64,000 nt of DNA from an uncultured SAR116 cluster alpha proteobacterium (GTDB lineage: Bacteria > Pseudomonadota > Alphaproteobacteria > Puniceispirillales > Marisalimonadaceae): NCBI GenBank assembly GCA_902619805.1, contig CACNGC010000006.1, positions 44,976 through 108,975 on the forward strand, read 5' to 3'. The position numbers and the translations under genes were made by a program. Positions 43,265 to 52,967 of this stretch are shown here, piece by piece; the stretch's first letter is position 1; every line of letters begins with the position of its first letter. The notes beneath the pieces were generated by a model. That model was not told the DNA's origin. It worked only from the letters and a program-made list of their open reading frames with translations, and searched no databases.

Positions 43265-43930
43265 ATGAAAAATTACTTGAAGATATTTTCTATAATTTTT
43301 TTAAGTGTTGGAATTTTTTTTTCTATTAGTCTCTTTGCTCTAAAAATATATTTTCAAGAAACTTATAATGATAAATTATTAGTTTTAGGGCCAGATAATG
43401 AAGACATTATAGTAAAACCTAAAGATACAGGTGGTAAGAAAATTTCAAATCTCGATATTGAAATTTTAAATAATAAAGACGCATTAATTAAAAATGAAAT
43501 AATTAGATCTAAGCCAACAAAACCAGAGCTTTTACCATTAGAAGTCTTTCCAAATAAGAAAAAAACACAGAAGAATATTGATCAAAATTTATTAAAAGAT
43601 TCAAAAATCTCTGAGAAAAAAAAATTAAATTCCAAAGGAATTGAAAAAAATATAAAAAAATCAAATAAAAATATACTCTTGTACAGAGTACAATTTGGAT
43701 CATTTAGAGATTTGAATAAAGCTAAATTAGCAAAGAAAAGTATTGAAAAAAAATACTCAAAACTATTAATGGAAACTAGGTTGGAAATTTTTTCTTATAC
43801 TAACAATAATGATTTATTATTCCATAGAGTATGGACAACTTCGATGAATAAAGATAATGGTTTAATATTATGTGAGAAATTCCAAAAAGAAAAAATAGTT
43901 TGTATTCTTCAACTTAATAAAAGAAATTAA
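43265..43930 (+). CDS. SPOR-domain membrane protein
   Basis: A 221-aa bitopic protein: a short cytoplasmic start (MKNYLKI), one membrane helix (about residues 8-30), a long Lys-rich periplasmic linker and a C-terminal SPOR domain beginning YRVQFGSFRDLNKAKLAKK (about 145-221). SPOR domains bind denuded peptidoglycan at the division site. The ATG at 43265 is four bases after the argS stop; an earlier in-frame ATG inside argS adds nine unlikely residues. The argS-SPOR-scpA-scpB order is conserved in Alphaproteobacteria. Confidence 0.82.
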   Translation: MKNYLKIFSIIFLSVGIFFSISLFALKIYFQETYNDKLLVLGPDNEDIIVKPKDTGGKKISNLDIEILNNKDALIKNEIIRSKPTKPELLPLEVFPNKKKTQKNIDQNLLKDSKISEKKKLNSKGIEKNIKKSNKNILLYRVQFGSFRDLNKAKLAKKSIEKKYSKLLMETRLEIFSYTNNNDLLFHRVWTTSMNKDNGLILCEKFQKEKIVCILQLNKRN

Positions 43931-43944
43931 ATGTAAAAATTTAA

Positions 43945-44691
43945 ATGTCAGAATTTATTTATAAAAATATTGATATTCTTAGCCTTTCATTAGATGGCTT
44001 TGAAGGTCCTATTGATCTTTTATTAAGCTTGGCTAGGGATCATAAAATCGATTTAACTAAATTATCAATATTAAAATTAGCTGAGCAATATTTAGAATTT
44101 TTAGATCAAATCATAAAAAAAGATATTGATATTGCTGCAGAATATTTAGTAATGGGAGCGTGGTTGGCTTTTTTGAAATCAAAACTTTTATTACCTGTTG
44201 ATAAAGAAGAAGAGTCGATGACTTCAGAAGAAATGTCAGAATTATTAGAATTTCAAATGAAAAGGTTAGAAGGAATGCAAAAAGTATCAAATCTTCTATT
44301 TAAAAGACATAAATTAGGGACGCATTTTTTTAAAAGAGGCAACCCAGAAATTTTTGGTGTAAATCAAAAAAACCAATATAATTCAAGTTTATATGATTTG
44401 ATTAAAACTTATGGTGATATTATTACATTCAACAATAGTAAATCAATTACTATTGCAAATACCCAATTATACTCAGTTGAAGATGCATTAAATACGCTTA
44501 AAAGTTTTTTTAAACATTCAAAAGATTGGAAAGATCTTTTAGATTTTGTACCAAATAATCTTAGAAATAAGTTGGAAAGGAAATCAGCCTTGGCTTCTCA
44601 TTTTGTTGCTTCTCTGGAACTTGTTAAAGAGGGTAGTTTGAAATTAAGGCAAGATAGTTTTAATGATAACATCTTATTACATCCAAAATAA
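43945..44691 (+). CDS. scpA: Segregation and condensation protein A
   Basis: A 248-aa kleisin. The N-terminal SMC-binding motif LDGFEGPIDLLLSLARDHKIDLTKL (residues about 15-38) and AAEYLVMGAWLAFLKSKLLLP are diagnostic; the C-terminal winged helix is present. It bridges SMC heads in chromosome condensation together with ScpB. It follows the SPOR gene and precedes scpB by 42 bp. Confidence 0.92.
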   Translation: MSEFIYKNIDILSLSLDGFEGPIDLLLSLARDHKIDLTKLSILKLAEQYLEFLDQIIKKDIDIAAEYLVMGAWLAFLKSKLLLPVDKEEESMTSEEMSELLEFQMKRLEGMQKVSNLLFKRHKLGTHFFKRGNPEIFGVNQKNQYNSSLYDLIKTYGDIITFNNSKSITIANTQLYSVEDALNTLKSFFKHSKDWKDLLDFVPNNLRNKLERKSALASHFVASLELVKEGSLKLRQDSFNDNILLHPK

Positions 44692-44733
44692 ATTCAATTT
44701 TTATGATTTAAAATTTTCATTTTAGGTAAACTT

Positions 44734-45324
44734 ATGAAAAAATTAAAAGAAAAGAATGATGAAAATTACGATTTTGTCTTTAAGCAGAAAGTAGTTGAAG
44801 CTCTAATTTTTTCTTCTTCTGAGCCGATACCTTATGATGAATTATTAAAACGAATAATAGATAAAAATATATTAAATGAAATTTTAGAAAACTTGGAAAA
44901 AAAATACTCCTCAAGTGGAGTTAATTTGTATTTTATTAACGATACATATGCATTTAGAACATCTTTAGATGTTTCAGAGTTTTTGAATATTGAAAAAATT
45001 GTTCCAAAACCACTGTCACGTGCAGCAACTGAAACTCTAGCTATTATTGCTTACCATCAACCAATTACACGTTCAGAAATAGAGAACATTCGTGGAGTTT
45101 CTTTAAGTAGAGGAACCCTTGATGTATTATTAGAATTACAATGGATTCAACCTGGTCATAGGAAATCAACTCCAGGAAATCCACTTACATGGAAAACTAC
45201 TAATTTGTTTTTAGATTATTTTAATCTTAAAAATATCAAAGATCTTCCAGGTATCGAAGATCTTAAAAACTCGGGTTTACTTGATAAAAATAAAGTTATT
45301 TTTAATGATCAATCCGTTGATTAA
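44734..45324 (+). CDS. scpB: Segregation and condensation protein B
   Basis: A 196-aa protein with two winged-helix domains. Motifs are VEALIFSSSEPIPYDELL at the N-terminus and RAATETLAIIAYHQPITRSEIENIRG near residue 95-120, the family signature. A dimer of ScpB binds ScpA in the SMC complex. It is co-transcribed with scpA. Confidence 0.92.
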   Translation: MKKLKEKNDENYDFVFKQKVVEALIFSSSEPIPYDELLKRIIDKNILNEILENLEKKYSSSGVNLYFINDTYAFRTSLDVSEFLNIEKIVPKPLSRAATETLAIIAYHQPITRSEIENIRGVSLSRGTLDVLLELQWIQPGHRKSTPGNPLTWKTTNLFLDYFNLKNIKDLPGIEDLKNSGLLDKNKVIFNDQSVD

Positions 45325-45351
45325 ATATAATTAATTATTGGGATTTAAACA

Positions 45352-46428
45352 TTGTTAGAGTTTCTAAATATTTCACATAAATATAATAAAAAAATAATTT
45401 TGAATGACTTTTCCATGAAACTTGAAACAGGTGAAGTTGTTTCTTTGTTAGGTCCTTCTGGTTGTGGAAAAACAACATTACTTAAATTAGCTAGTGGAAT
45501 AGAAAAACTTCAAAATGGTCAAATAAAGTTAAATGATGAAATTGTTTCTTCTTTCAATTTTCATTTAAATTCAGATAAAAGACAAATTGGATATGTTTTT
45601 CAGGATTGTGCATTGTTTCCTCATTTAACTGTTATGGAAAATATTTTCTTTGGAATAAAAAAAAATCACTTAGAAAAAAGTTCAAAAAAAATTCAAAACT
45701 TAATGGATGAAATTGATATTTCTAATCTGGCTTACAACTATCCTCATGAATTATCAGGTGGTCAACAACAACAAGTTGCGTTAGTTAGAGCTATGGCTTC
45801 TGATCCTAAGATTATTTTTTTAGATGAACCTTATTCAAATTTAGATTCTAGATTAAAAGAAAAAATTAGAGATCAAATGTTACATATTTTAAGGGAACAC
45901 AAAATTTCAGCATTATTAGTAACTCATGATCCAGAAGAGGCAATGTTTATGTCTGATAAAATAGGCGTCTTAAATAATGGGTGTATTGAACAATTTGGAA
46001 GTCCTATAGATCTATATTTACGACCAAAATCAGCTTTCATAGCTGAGTTTTTTGGAGAAATAAACATACTTGAGGGAATTGTTAGAGAAGGTTCTGTTAG
46101 CACTGTACTTGGTACTTTTGACTGTTCTCAAAGATTTAATAATAAAAAAGTAAAAATTGTTGTTAGAGACGAAGCAATTAAGTTGTTTTCAGCAAATAAA
46201 ATTAATTTAAATACAAAAGATAAAACAAATTTTATAAAATCTTCATATTATGGATTTGTTATGGAAGCAAGATTACTTGCTGGTTCAAGTTTAGTTCATT
46301 TATCGTTAAAGGTTGATGAATCAAATTTTCATATTCACGCTAGAATTCCTGGACTTAATTTTTTTAAGGTTGATGAAAAAGTAATTGTTGAGACTGACCC
46401 GACACAAATTTTTATCTTTGAGCAATAA
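45352..46428 (+). CDS. ABC transporter ATPase, FbpC/PotA-like, without partner permease
   Basis: A 358-aa ABC ATPase: Walker A GPSGCGKTT (about 34-42), VFQDCALFPHLTV, signature LSGGQQQQVALVRAM, Walker B IIFLDEPYSNLDSRL, switch VTHDPEEAM, then a C-terminal TOBE-like regulatory domain (about 240-358). The sequence is closest in style to iron(III) or polyamine importer ATPases. No permease or binding-protein gene is adjacent, so its partners are elsewhere. It starts with TTG; the only other candidates lie well inside the domain. Confidence 0.82.
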   Translation: MLEFLNISHKYNKKIILNDFSMKLETGEVVSLLGPSGCGKTTLLKLASGIEKLQNGQIKLNDEIVSSFNFHLNSDKRQIGYVFQDCALFPHLTVMENIFFGIKKNHLEKSSKKIQNLMDEIDISNLAYNYPHELSGGQQQQVALVRAMASDPKIIFLDEPYSNLDSRLKEKIRDQMLHILREHKISALLVTHDPEEAMFMSDKIGVLNNGCIEQFGSPIDLYLRPKSAFIAEFFGEINILEGIVREGSVSTVLGTFDCSQRFNNKKVKIVVRDEAIKLFSANKINLNTKDKTNFIKSSYYGFVMEARLLAGSSLVHLSLKVDESNFHIHARIPGLNFFKVDEKVIVETDPTQIFIFEQ

Positions 46429-46506
46429 ATAATTTTTCTATATAAAAAAATATCAATTACATGTAATGTGATTTTAATTTAAAAGTATTTAAATAGGAGT
46501 TTTATC

Positions 46507-46758
46507 ATGGGTGCATTTAGTATTTGGCATTGGATTATTGTACTAATTGTCGTTTTAATTTTATTTGGTGGGAAAGGTAAATTATCAAGTATAATGGGAG
46601 ACTTTGGTAAAGGTTTAAAAAATTTCAAAGATCAGGTTAAGTCTAATAAAGAAAATGATGAAGAAATAGAGGTTATTGCTGAAACAAAAACTAAACCTAA
46701 AAAAAAGACTGTTAAAAAAACAGAAAAAATGAAACAAGCTGTTAAAAAGAAATCATAA
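46507..46758 (+). CDS. tatA: Sec-independent translocase TatA
   Basis: An 83-aa protein: a short N-terminal membrane helix (residues about 5-20, [15 protein letters not shown]), the hinge FGG, the amphipathic helix [14 protein letters not shown] and a Lys-rich cytoplasmic tail. It forms the pore of the twin-arginine pathway. It is first of tatABC, preceded by a 78-bp gap and the ribosome site AGGAG. Confidence 0.92.
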   Translation: MGAFSIWHWIIVLIVVLILFGGKGKLSSIMGDFGKGLKNFKDQVKSNKENDEEIEVIAETKTKPKKKTVKKTEKMKQAVKKKS

Positions 46759-46773
46759 GTAAAGTTATATTTA

Positions 46774-47136
46774 ATGCTTGATATTGGTTTTCCAGAGTTT
46801 CTTTTAATTTCTTTTGTGTTGCTTATAGTAGTTGGTCCAAAAGATTTACCAAAAGTTCTAAGGTCAATTACATCTTTTATAAGAAAAATAAAATCTATGG
46901 CTTCACAGTTTCATTCGGGAATTGATGATTTAGCAAATGAAGCTGAAATTTCTGATTTGAGAAAGGAAGTTAATAAAATTGATAAAAAATCCCTAATCGA
47001 TGATCATGTTGGTGAAATAAAAGATATAGAAGATGATCTTAATATAAAATCTATAAAAAATGATGTTGATGATATAAAAAATGCTAATAATGCAAAAACA
47101 GATAAAAAATCTAATTCAAAAATTAAAAATTTATAA
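46774..47136 (+). CDS. tatB: Sec-independent translocase TatB
   Basis: A 120-aa protein opening with MLDIGFPEFLLISFVLLIVVG and PKDLPKVLR, the TatB signature with a conserved Glu in the membrane helix, followed by a long charged amphipathic region with Asp/Lys-rich repeats. With TatC it recognises twin-arginine signal peptides. Short 15-bp gap from tatA. Confidence 0.9.
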   Translation: MLDIGFPEFLLISFVLLIVVGPKDLPKVLRSITSFIRKIKSMASQFHSGIDDLANEAEISDLRKEVNKIDKKSLIDDHVGEIKDIEDDLNIKSIKNDVDDIKNANNAKTDKKSNSKIKNL

Positions 47137-47153
47137 TTTTAAATAATAATAAT

Positions 47154-47933
47154 ATGAGCAAAGCCAAAAATCCTGAACAAAATATGACATTATTAGACCA
47201 TCTTATTGAGTTAAGAAATAGACTATTAGTATCATTTTGTGCATTTTTATTTTTATTTTTCCTCTGCTTTATTAAATTTACGGATGACAATCAAAATCTT
47301 GCAGATATTGTTTATATGTTTTTGCAAGCCCCACTTGCTTCTCAAATACTTGAAAATGGTGGAAGAATGATTTTTACGGCATTGCATGAAGGTTTTTTTA
47401 CACAGGTCAAAGTTGCTTTTTTTATATCTTTATGTGTTTCTTTACCTATATTTTTAATTCAAATATGGAGATTTGTTGCCCCAGGATTGTATCAAAATGA
47501 AAAACAAGCTTTTCTGCCTTTTCTGTTGGCCACACCTATTTTGTTTATAGCAGGTGCAGCTATGGTCTATTATATTGTAATACCTCTTGCGTGGGACTTC
47601 TTTCTTTCTTTTCAAGTTAATAGTGTAGATGGTTCTCTACCAATAGAATTAGAACCAAGAATATCAGAATACCTTTCATTAATTATGAAACTGATTTTTG
47701 CTTTTGGATTATGTTTTGAATTACCAGTCATTTTATTATTGTTAATTAAAACAGGTATTATCACACCAGATGATTTGGCGAGTAAGAGAAAGTATGCAAT
47801 CTTAACGGCTTTTGTTATTGCAGCAATACTTACACCGCCAGATGTTATCTCACAAATTTTACTCGCATTACCAATTATCGCTTTATACGAAATATCTATA
47901 ATTTTTTCTAAATTTCTAAGTAAAAGCAAGTAA
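47154..47933 (+). CDS. tatC: Sec-independent translocase TatC
   Basis: A 259-aa six-helix membrane protein. Conserved MTLLDHLIELRNRLL at the N-terminus (twin-arginine peptide contact), FFISLCVSLPIFLIQIWRFVAPGLY and FGLCFELPVILLLLIKTGI. It completes tatABC and is followed by serS 12 bp downstream. Confidence 0.94.
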   Translation: MSKAKNPEQNMTLLDHLIELRNRLLVSFCAFLFLFFLCFIKFTDDNQNLADIVYMFLQAPLASQILENGGRMIFTALHEGFFTQVKVAFFISLCVSLPIFLIQIWRFVAPGLYQNEKQAFLPFLLATPILFIAGAAMVYYIVIPLAWDFFLSFQVNSVDGSLPIELEPRISEYLSLIMKLIFAFGLCFELPVILLLLIKTGIITPDDLASKRKYAILTAFVIAAILTPPDVISQILLALPIIALYEISIIFSKFLSKSK

Positions 47934-47945
47934 AAGAGTTTTATA

Positions 47946-49235
47946 ATGCATGATATAAAATTTATAAGAAAAAATCCTGAAAAATTTCAAAAACAAATGA
48001 ATCGTAGAGGTTTGAATATTGATATATCTTCAATTCTAGAAATTGACGAAGAAATTAGAAAAAAACAAGCTGAAATACAAGTTTTACAAGAAAAAAGAAA
48101 TAATAGTTCAAAAGAAATTGGAAAGTTAGTATCTGAAGGTAAAGATGTGTCAGAATTAAAAAAAAATATTTCTAATTTCAAGTCTGAATTAACAACAATA
48201 GATAAAGAAATAAAAAAAAATTCCAGTGAACTAAATGATTTTTTAAAAGTATTACCAAACAGTTTAGATGATGACGTTCCTGATGGTGATAATGAAAATG
48301 AAAATAAATTCATTAAAGAGTGGGGAACAAAACCTAAATTTTCTTTTGAACCTTTAGATCATGTTGAGATTGGTGAAAAACTAAAGCAACTTGATTTTAA
48401 AACAGGTGTGAAGATATCAGGATCAAGATTTGTTTTATTAAGAGGAAAATTAGCTTTGCTTGAAAGAGCGCTATCTGCATTCATGATAGACATTCATGTA
48501 AAAAATTTTGGTTTTGAAGAAATCTCTCCTCCCTATATAGTAAGAGATGATGCACTATTTGGCACTGGTCAACTTCCTAAATTTACTGAAGATTTATTTT
48601 GTACTACAGACAAAAGATGGTTAATTCCTACTGCTGAAGTCCCATTAACTAATATTGTAAGGGATGAAATTCTTGATAAAAATAGTTTACCATTAAGATT
48701 TGTTGCCAACACTCCTTGTTTTAGATCTGAAGCTGGGGCTGCTGGCACTGATACTAGGGGAATGATACGTCAACATCAATTTTCAAAAGTTGAAATGGTT
48801 TTTATAACAAATCCAATTAATTCTGATGAAGAATTGAACAACTTAGTTTCTTGTGCAGAAACTATTTTAAAAAAATTAGAATTACCATATAGAATTATGA
48901 AGTTATGTTCAGGAGATGTTGGTTTTTCAGCTAAAAAGACATTTGATCTAGAGGTTTGGCTTCCTGGACAAAATTCTGGAAAAGGTATGTACAGAGAAAT
49001 TTCATCTTGCTCTAATTGTGGAGACTTTCAAGCAAGGAGAATGAATGCCAAATTTAAGGATAAAGAAACAAATAAAATAGACTTCTTGCATACACTTAAT
49101 GGTTCTGGTTTAGCAATTGGTAGAACAATAATAGCCATATTAGAAAATTACCAACAAAGTGACGGATCTGTAGTTGTCCCTGATGTTCTTGTTCCCTATA
49201 TGAAGGGAATTAAAAAAATTGAAGCACTAAATTAA
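47946..49235 (+). CDS. serS: Seryl-tRNA synthetase
   Basis: A 429-aa class II synthetase: the N-terminal long antiparallel coiled coil (about residues 28-105) that grips the tRNA-Ser variable arm, then motif 2 in TPCFRSEAGAAGTDTRGMIRQHQF and motif 3 in LNGSGLAIGRTIIAILEN. Full length. In the tatC-serS-surE-pcm unit typical of this class. Confidence 0.96.
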   Translation: MHDIKFIRKNPEKFQKQMNRRGLNIDISSILEIDEEIRKKQAEIQVLQEKRNNSSKEIGKLVSEGKDVSELKKNISNFKSELTTIDKEIKKNSSELNDFLKVLPNSLDDDVPDGDNENENKFIKEWGTKPKFSFEPLDHVEIGEKLKQLDFKTGVKISGSRFVLLRGKLALLERALSAFMIDIHVKNFGFEEISPPYIVRDDALFGTGQLPKFTEDLFCTTDKRWLIPTAEVPLTNIVRDEILDKNSLPLRFVANTPCFRSEAGAAGTDTRGMIRQHQFSKVEMVFITNPINSDEELNNLVSCAETILKKLELPYRIMKLCSGDVGFSAKKTFDLEVWLPGQNSGKGMYREISSCSNCGDFQARRMNAKFKDKETNKIDFLHTLNGSGLAIGRTIIAILENYQQSDGSVVVPDVLVPYMKGIKKIEALN

Positions 49236-49239
49236 TCAC

Positions 49240-50001
49240 ATGAATAAAAAGTTGAATAATATCCTTATTTCCAACGATGATGGATATGAATCTGTTGGCT
49301 TGAAAGTTCTTTTAAATATTGCAGAGCATCTAGCAGATAATGTATTAATAGTATCTCCTAAAAAAAATCAATCAGCTAAATCAAAATCGATAACTATAAA
49401 AAAAAATATTAATTATAGAGAAATATCTAAAAATTTTTGGGTTATTGAAGGCACACCAACTGACTGTATGATATTTGCTCTTAATTATATATTTAAAAAA
49501 AATAAGCCTGATTTAATCCTTAGTGGTATAAATGCCGGAAGTAATATTGGAGACGAAGTTTCTTATTCTGGTACTGTGGCTGCTGCATGGGAAGGAGCAG
49601 TCAGAAACATAGATTCAATTGCGTTAAGCCAATATGGTGGTGATAATACAATTAATTCTTATAAATGTTCACAAGCTAAAGGTCTTGAAATCATCAATTA
49701 CATACTTAAAATAAAATCTCCAACTCCTAAATTTTACAATGTAAATTTTCCATACATAAATTCATTTCATGTAGAAAATGTTAGAAGTTCATTTACAACT
49801 TTAGCATCTCAAAAAATTGCTGATGAAATTTTAGTTGATAATGATTCTAATTCTTTCAGAATAGGGCGAATGATTAATGATAATAGATCATTAAATAATA
49901 CAGATTTAGAATGTTTACAAAAAAATAAAATCTCTATAACACCATTGTCTTTTAATTTAAATAATAACGAATTTTTTAATAAATTAAATCATGATCTTTG
50001 A
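49240..50001 (+). CDS. surE: 5'/3'-nucleotidase SurE
   Basis: A 253-aa metal-dependent nucleotidase. N-terminal ILISNDDGYES (metal-binding Asp-Asp), SPKKNQSAKSKSIT, GTPTDCMIF and LSGINAGSNIGDEVSYSGTVAAAWEG, the family core. It removes phosphate from nucleoside monophosphates and often accompanies pcm in a stress-survival pair. Its end overlaps the pcm start by 11 bp. Confidence 0.94.
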   Translation: MNKKLNNILISNDDGYESVGLKVLLNIAEHLADNVLIVSPKKNQSAKSKSITIKKNINYREISKNFWVIEGTPTDCMIFALNYIFKKNKPDLILSGINAGSNIGDEVSYSGTVAAAWEGAVRNIDSIALSQYGGDNTINSYKCSQAKGLEIINYILKIKSPTPKFYNVNFPYINSFHVENVRSSFTTLASQKIADEILVDNDSNSFRIGRMINDNRSLNNTDLECLQKNKISITPLSFNLNNNEFFNKLNHDL

Positions 50002-50635
50002 AAGTACAATTCAAAAAGCTAATTTAATTATGAAATTAAGATCTATGGGTATTTCTTCAAAAAATGTTTTATCTGCAATTGAAAAAATTCCTAGAGAAAT
50101 TTTTTTGCCTTCAAACTTTACAGATTATGCATATGAAAATAACCCTTTACCTATTGGTTTTGAACAGACAATTAGTCAGCCATATGTAGTTGCCTTGATG
50201 ACTGAAGCTTTATCACTTAAAGGAAATGAAGTCATTTTAGAAATAGGAACTGGTTCTGGCTACCAAACATCTATTTTGTCAATCCTATCAAGAAGAGTTT
50301 ATTCAATTGAAAGAATTCGCCCTTTATTAGTAAATGCAATTAGTTGTTTTAAAAAACTTAAGTTAACAAATATTATTTGCGAATGTAGGGATGGTTTTTT
50401 AGGATGGCCAAAATTAGCACCTTTTGATCATTTAATAGTTACGTGTGCTGTAGAAAAAATTGATGATAGATTATTAAGTCAAGTTAGATTAAATGGTACA
50501 TGTGTGGTACCTGTAGGATCTGTTTTGGAAGGGCAAAGATTAAAAAAAATAACTGTCAAAAACAACAGAGAAAATGATATTTGGGAAGATCTTGGTCAAG
50601 TCAATTTCGTTCCATTGATAAGTGATAGTTATTGA
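49991..50635 (+). CDS. pcm: Protein-L-isoaspartate O-methyltransferase
   Basis: A 214-aa SAM methyltransferase that repairs isoaspartyl residues. Motifs are IGFEQTISQPYVVALMTEAL, EIGTGSGYQTSILSIL (SAM motif I) and YSIERI. Overlap with surE indicates translational coupling. The next gene, an NlpD-like lipoprotein, follows as in E. coli surE-pcm-nlpD. Confidence 0.93.
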   Translation: MIFESTIQKANLIMKLRSMGISSKNVLSAIEKIPREIFLPSNFTDYAYENNPLPIGFEQTISQPYVVALMTEALSLKGNEVILEIGTGSGYQTSILSILSRRVYSIERIRPLLVNAISCFKKLKLTNIICECRDGFLGWPKLAPFDHLIVTCAVEKIDDRLLSQVRLNGTCVVPVGSVLEGQRLKKITVKNNRENDIWEDLGQVNFVPLISDSY

Positions 50636-50680
50636 AATTTGTTTGATTTTAATTTAAGTCTAAAAAATAAGGTGTATAGT

Positions 50681-51589
50681 TTGAATAAAAGTTATTACAT
50701 AATTTTAATTTTCTTTCTATTTGGATGTCAAAGTAACAAACTTTATGACAGTCTAAAAAAAGATCTTGCCTCTGAAAAAGAAGCTAAAATTTTTAATAAA
50801 ACTTCTAGTTCAAATATCATAAATATTCCATTAAATGGTATGATAATTGTCAAAGAAAATGAGACAATTTTTAGTATTGCCAACAAATATAAAGTAATTC
50901 CAAAAGATATAATTGAAGATAACAATCTCTCGAAACCTTATAAATTAAAATCAAATCAAATTTTATTTTTAAGACATGAAAATATTTATATTATAAAAGA
51001 GAAAGACACAGTTGAAAAAATTTCAAAAAGATTTGCTGTTAAAAAATCAGAAATTATTAAGTTAAATAAACTTAAATCTCCTTATAATTTAGTTGTAGGA
51101 AACAAAATCTTAATTCCATTGCTTAAAGATTTTTCAGTTGTTGATTTAATTATTAATGAAAAAGTTTATGATAAAAAACAAATAACTAAAGACGATTATA
51201 CTGCTAACAATAAAAAAATTAAAAATGCCCCTGTTTTTCTGTGGCCAGCAAAAGGTAGAGTTATAAAAAGTTTTGGTAGATTTGGTAAGGGCCAACATTA
51301 TGATGGTATTGATATAATGTTTGGTAAAAATCAACCTATTTATGCAGCTTATGATGGAGAAGTTGCGTTTGTTGGCTCACAAATTAAAAAGTTTGGTAAC
51401 TTAATAATTGTAAAACATAATCAATCTTGGGTAACTGCATATTCTAATTTAGGAAAGTATAATGTTAAGGTTGGTGACAAAATAAAAAAACAACAAATAA
51501 TTGCTTATACGCCTGATAACAAAAATTATTTTCACTTCCAACTAAGACATAATCGAAATCCAGTCAATCCATTGAGTTATTTAAATTAA
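50681..51589 (+). CDS. NlpD-like lipoprotein, two LysM and a degenerate LytM (M23) domain
   Basis: A 302-aa envelope protein. From the TTG at 50681 (AAGGTG upstream) there is a lipoprotein signal (YYIILIFFLFGC, lipidated Cys at about 19), two LysM domains (IIVKENETIFSIANKYKV and YIIKEKDTVEKISKRFAV) and a C-terminal LytM domain. The M23 zinc sites look impaired: YDGIDI where active enzymes have H-x-G-x-D, and YFHFQL where they have HxH. This matches non-catalytic NlpD/EnvC-type activators of division amidases rather than an active endopeptidase. An earlier TTG at 50639 is possible but gives a poorer signal. Confidence 0.82.
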   Translation: MNKSYYIILIFFLFGCQSNKLYDSLKKDLASEKEAKIFNKTSSSNIINIPLNGMIIVKENETIFSIANKYKVIPKDIIEDNNLSKPYKLKSNQILFLRHENIYIIKEKDTVEKISKRFAVKKSEIIKLNKLKSPYNLVVGNKILIPLLKDFSVVDLIINEKVYDKKQITKDDYTANNKKIKNAPVFLWPAKGRVIKSFGRFGKGQHYDGIDIMFGKNQPIYAAYDGEVAFVGSQIKKFGNLIIVKHNQSWVTAYSNLGKYNVKVGDKIKKQQIIAYTPDNKNYFHFQLRHNRNPVNPLSYLN

Positions 51590-52449
51590 TAGATTTTAAT
51601 ATTTTGTCTACCGGCTAAATCTTGAATAAATTGCCAGGCCACTCTTCCTGATCTTGCACCTCTAGTAATTGACCACTCAAGTGCCTCAGATTTAAGATTA
51701 TTTTTTTCAATAGATATTTTGAATTCATTACAATATGCATCGACTATAGTCAGAAATGTATCTTGATCCATATTATGAAATCCGATCCATAATCCAAATC
51801 TATCAGACAAAGAAACCTTTTCTTCAACAGATTCTGAAGGATTTATAGCTGTAGATCTTTCATTTTCCATCATGTCTCTTGGCATTAAATGTCTTCTATT
51901 TGAAGTAGCATAAAAAATTACATTATTTGGCTTTCCCTCTATACCTCCATCAAGTGCAGCTTTCAGGCTTTTATAATTATTTTCGCCAGCATCAAAGGAC
52001 AAATCGTCACATAACAAAATAAATCTATAATTTTTGTGATGTGATAAAAGTAATAAAAGATCGGGAAGTTCCGATATATCTTCTCTGTGAATTTCAACTA
52101 ATTTTAAGGCTTTAGATTTTGTTTTAACAATAACTTCTTTATGAATAGCTTTTACAAGAGAAGATTTACCTGTTCCCCTTGCACCCCACAACAAAGCATT
52201 ATTTGCACTCAAATTTTTGGAAAAATTTAAAGTGTTATTTAAAAGTATTTTTTTTTGATTATCAATGCCTTTAAGAAGGGAAATAGAAATACGATTTATA
52301 TTTTCAACAGGTCTAATCAAACCAGATTTTGATTCAAAAATAAAACCTTCACTTTGATCCAAATTATTAATTTTTTTATCTGGTGGAGCCAATCTTTCTA
52401 AAGCGTTAGCAATTCTCTCTAAAATTGAATTCGATGTAATATCAGCCAT
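51586..52449 (-). CDS. DUF815 family AAA-type ATPase
   Basis: A 287-aa P-loop ATPase: Walker A GARGTGKSS (about residues 88-96), Walker B-like FILLCDDLSFD, sensor-like FYATSNRRHLMPRDM, and an arginine-containing RSGRVAWQFI C-terminus. The family is uncharacterised and common in Proteobacteria. It is opposite in strand to its neighbours and its stop overlaps the preceding gene's end by 4 bp. Confidence 0.85.
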   Translation of the reverse strand: MADITSNSILERIANALERLAPPDKKINNLDQSEGFIFESKSGLIRPVENINRISISLLKGIDNQKKILLNNTLNFSKNLSANNALLWGARGTGKSSLVKAIHKEVIVKTKSKALKLVEIHREDISELPDLLLLLSHHKNYRFILLCDDLSFDAGENNYKSLKAALDGGIEGKPNNVIFYATSNRRHLMPRDMMENERSTAINPSESVEEKVSLSDRFGLWIGFHNMDQDTFLTIVDAYCNEFKISIEKNNLKSEALEWSITRGARSGRVAWQFIQDLAGRQNIKIY

Positions 52450-52573
52450 AATAAAAAGCCTAAATAAGTAGAAAATTGTAATATATATAATTTTTAAATT
52501 TTATCTATGGTCTTTCTTAGTTTTTTTTTATATAAGTTGTTATCTTTATATAAAGTTTACAGTGGAGTTTCTT

Positions 52574-52930
52574 ATGATTTCAAGTGCATTTGCTCAATCA
52601 GCTGCTGGAGGAGCTGGAGGTTTTTCATTACAGGGTCTTCTACCATTCATTTTAATTTTTATAATTTTTTATTTTTTACTTATAAGACCTCAACAAAAAA
52701 GAGTTAAACAACACAAATTAATGGTTGAGAGTTTAAAGAGAGGGAACAAAGTTTTAACTGCGGGAGGAATACTTGGTGTAGTTACCAAAGCCATTGATGG
52801 ATCAGAAACTGTAAGCGTGGAAATTGCTTCAGGGGTAAGCGTTGAGCTTGCAAGACAAATGATATCTGAGGTTCGCGGTGATCAAAAACTTAAAGCTGAA
52901 GATAAAAAATCTAATTCTAAGAAAAAGTAA
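52574..52930 (+). CDS. yajC: Preprotein translocase subunit YajC
   Basis: A 118-aa protein with one membrane helix (about residues 20-40, LQGLLPFILIFIIFYFLLIRPQQKR) and the YajC domain GNKVLTAGGILGVVTKAIDG. The ATG at 52574 is preceded by GGAG; an in-frame GTG at 52562 is less likely. It heads the yajC-secD-secF operon, whose products assist SecYEG. Confidence 0.92.
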   Translation: MISSAFAQSAAGGAGGFSLQGLLPFILIFIIFYFLLIRPQQKRVKQHKLMVESLKRGNKVLTAGGILGVVTKAIDGSETVSVEIASGVSVELARQMISEVRGDQKLKAEDKKSNSKKK

Positions 52931-52967
52931 TTAAATATAATTTTTATTATTTTTATAGTTTTGTGAG

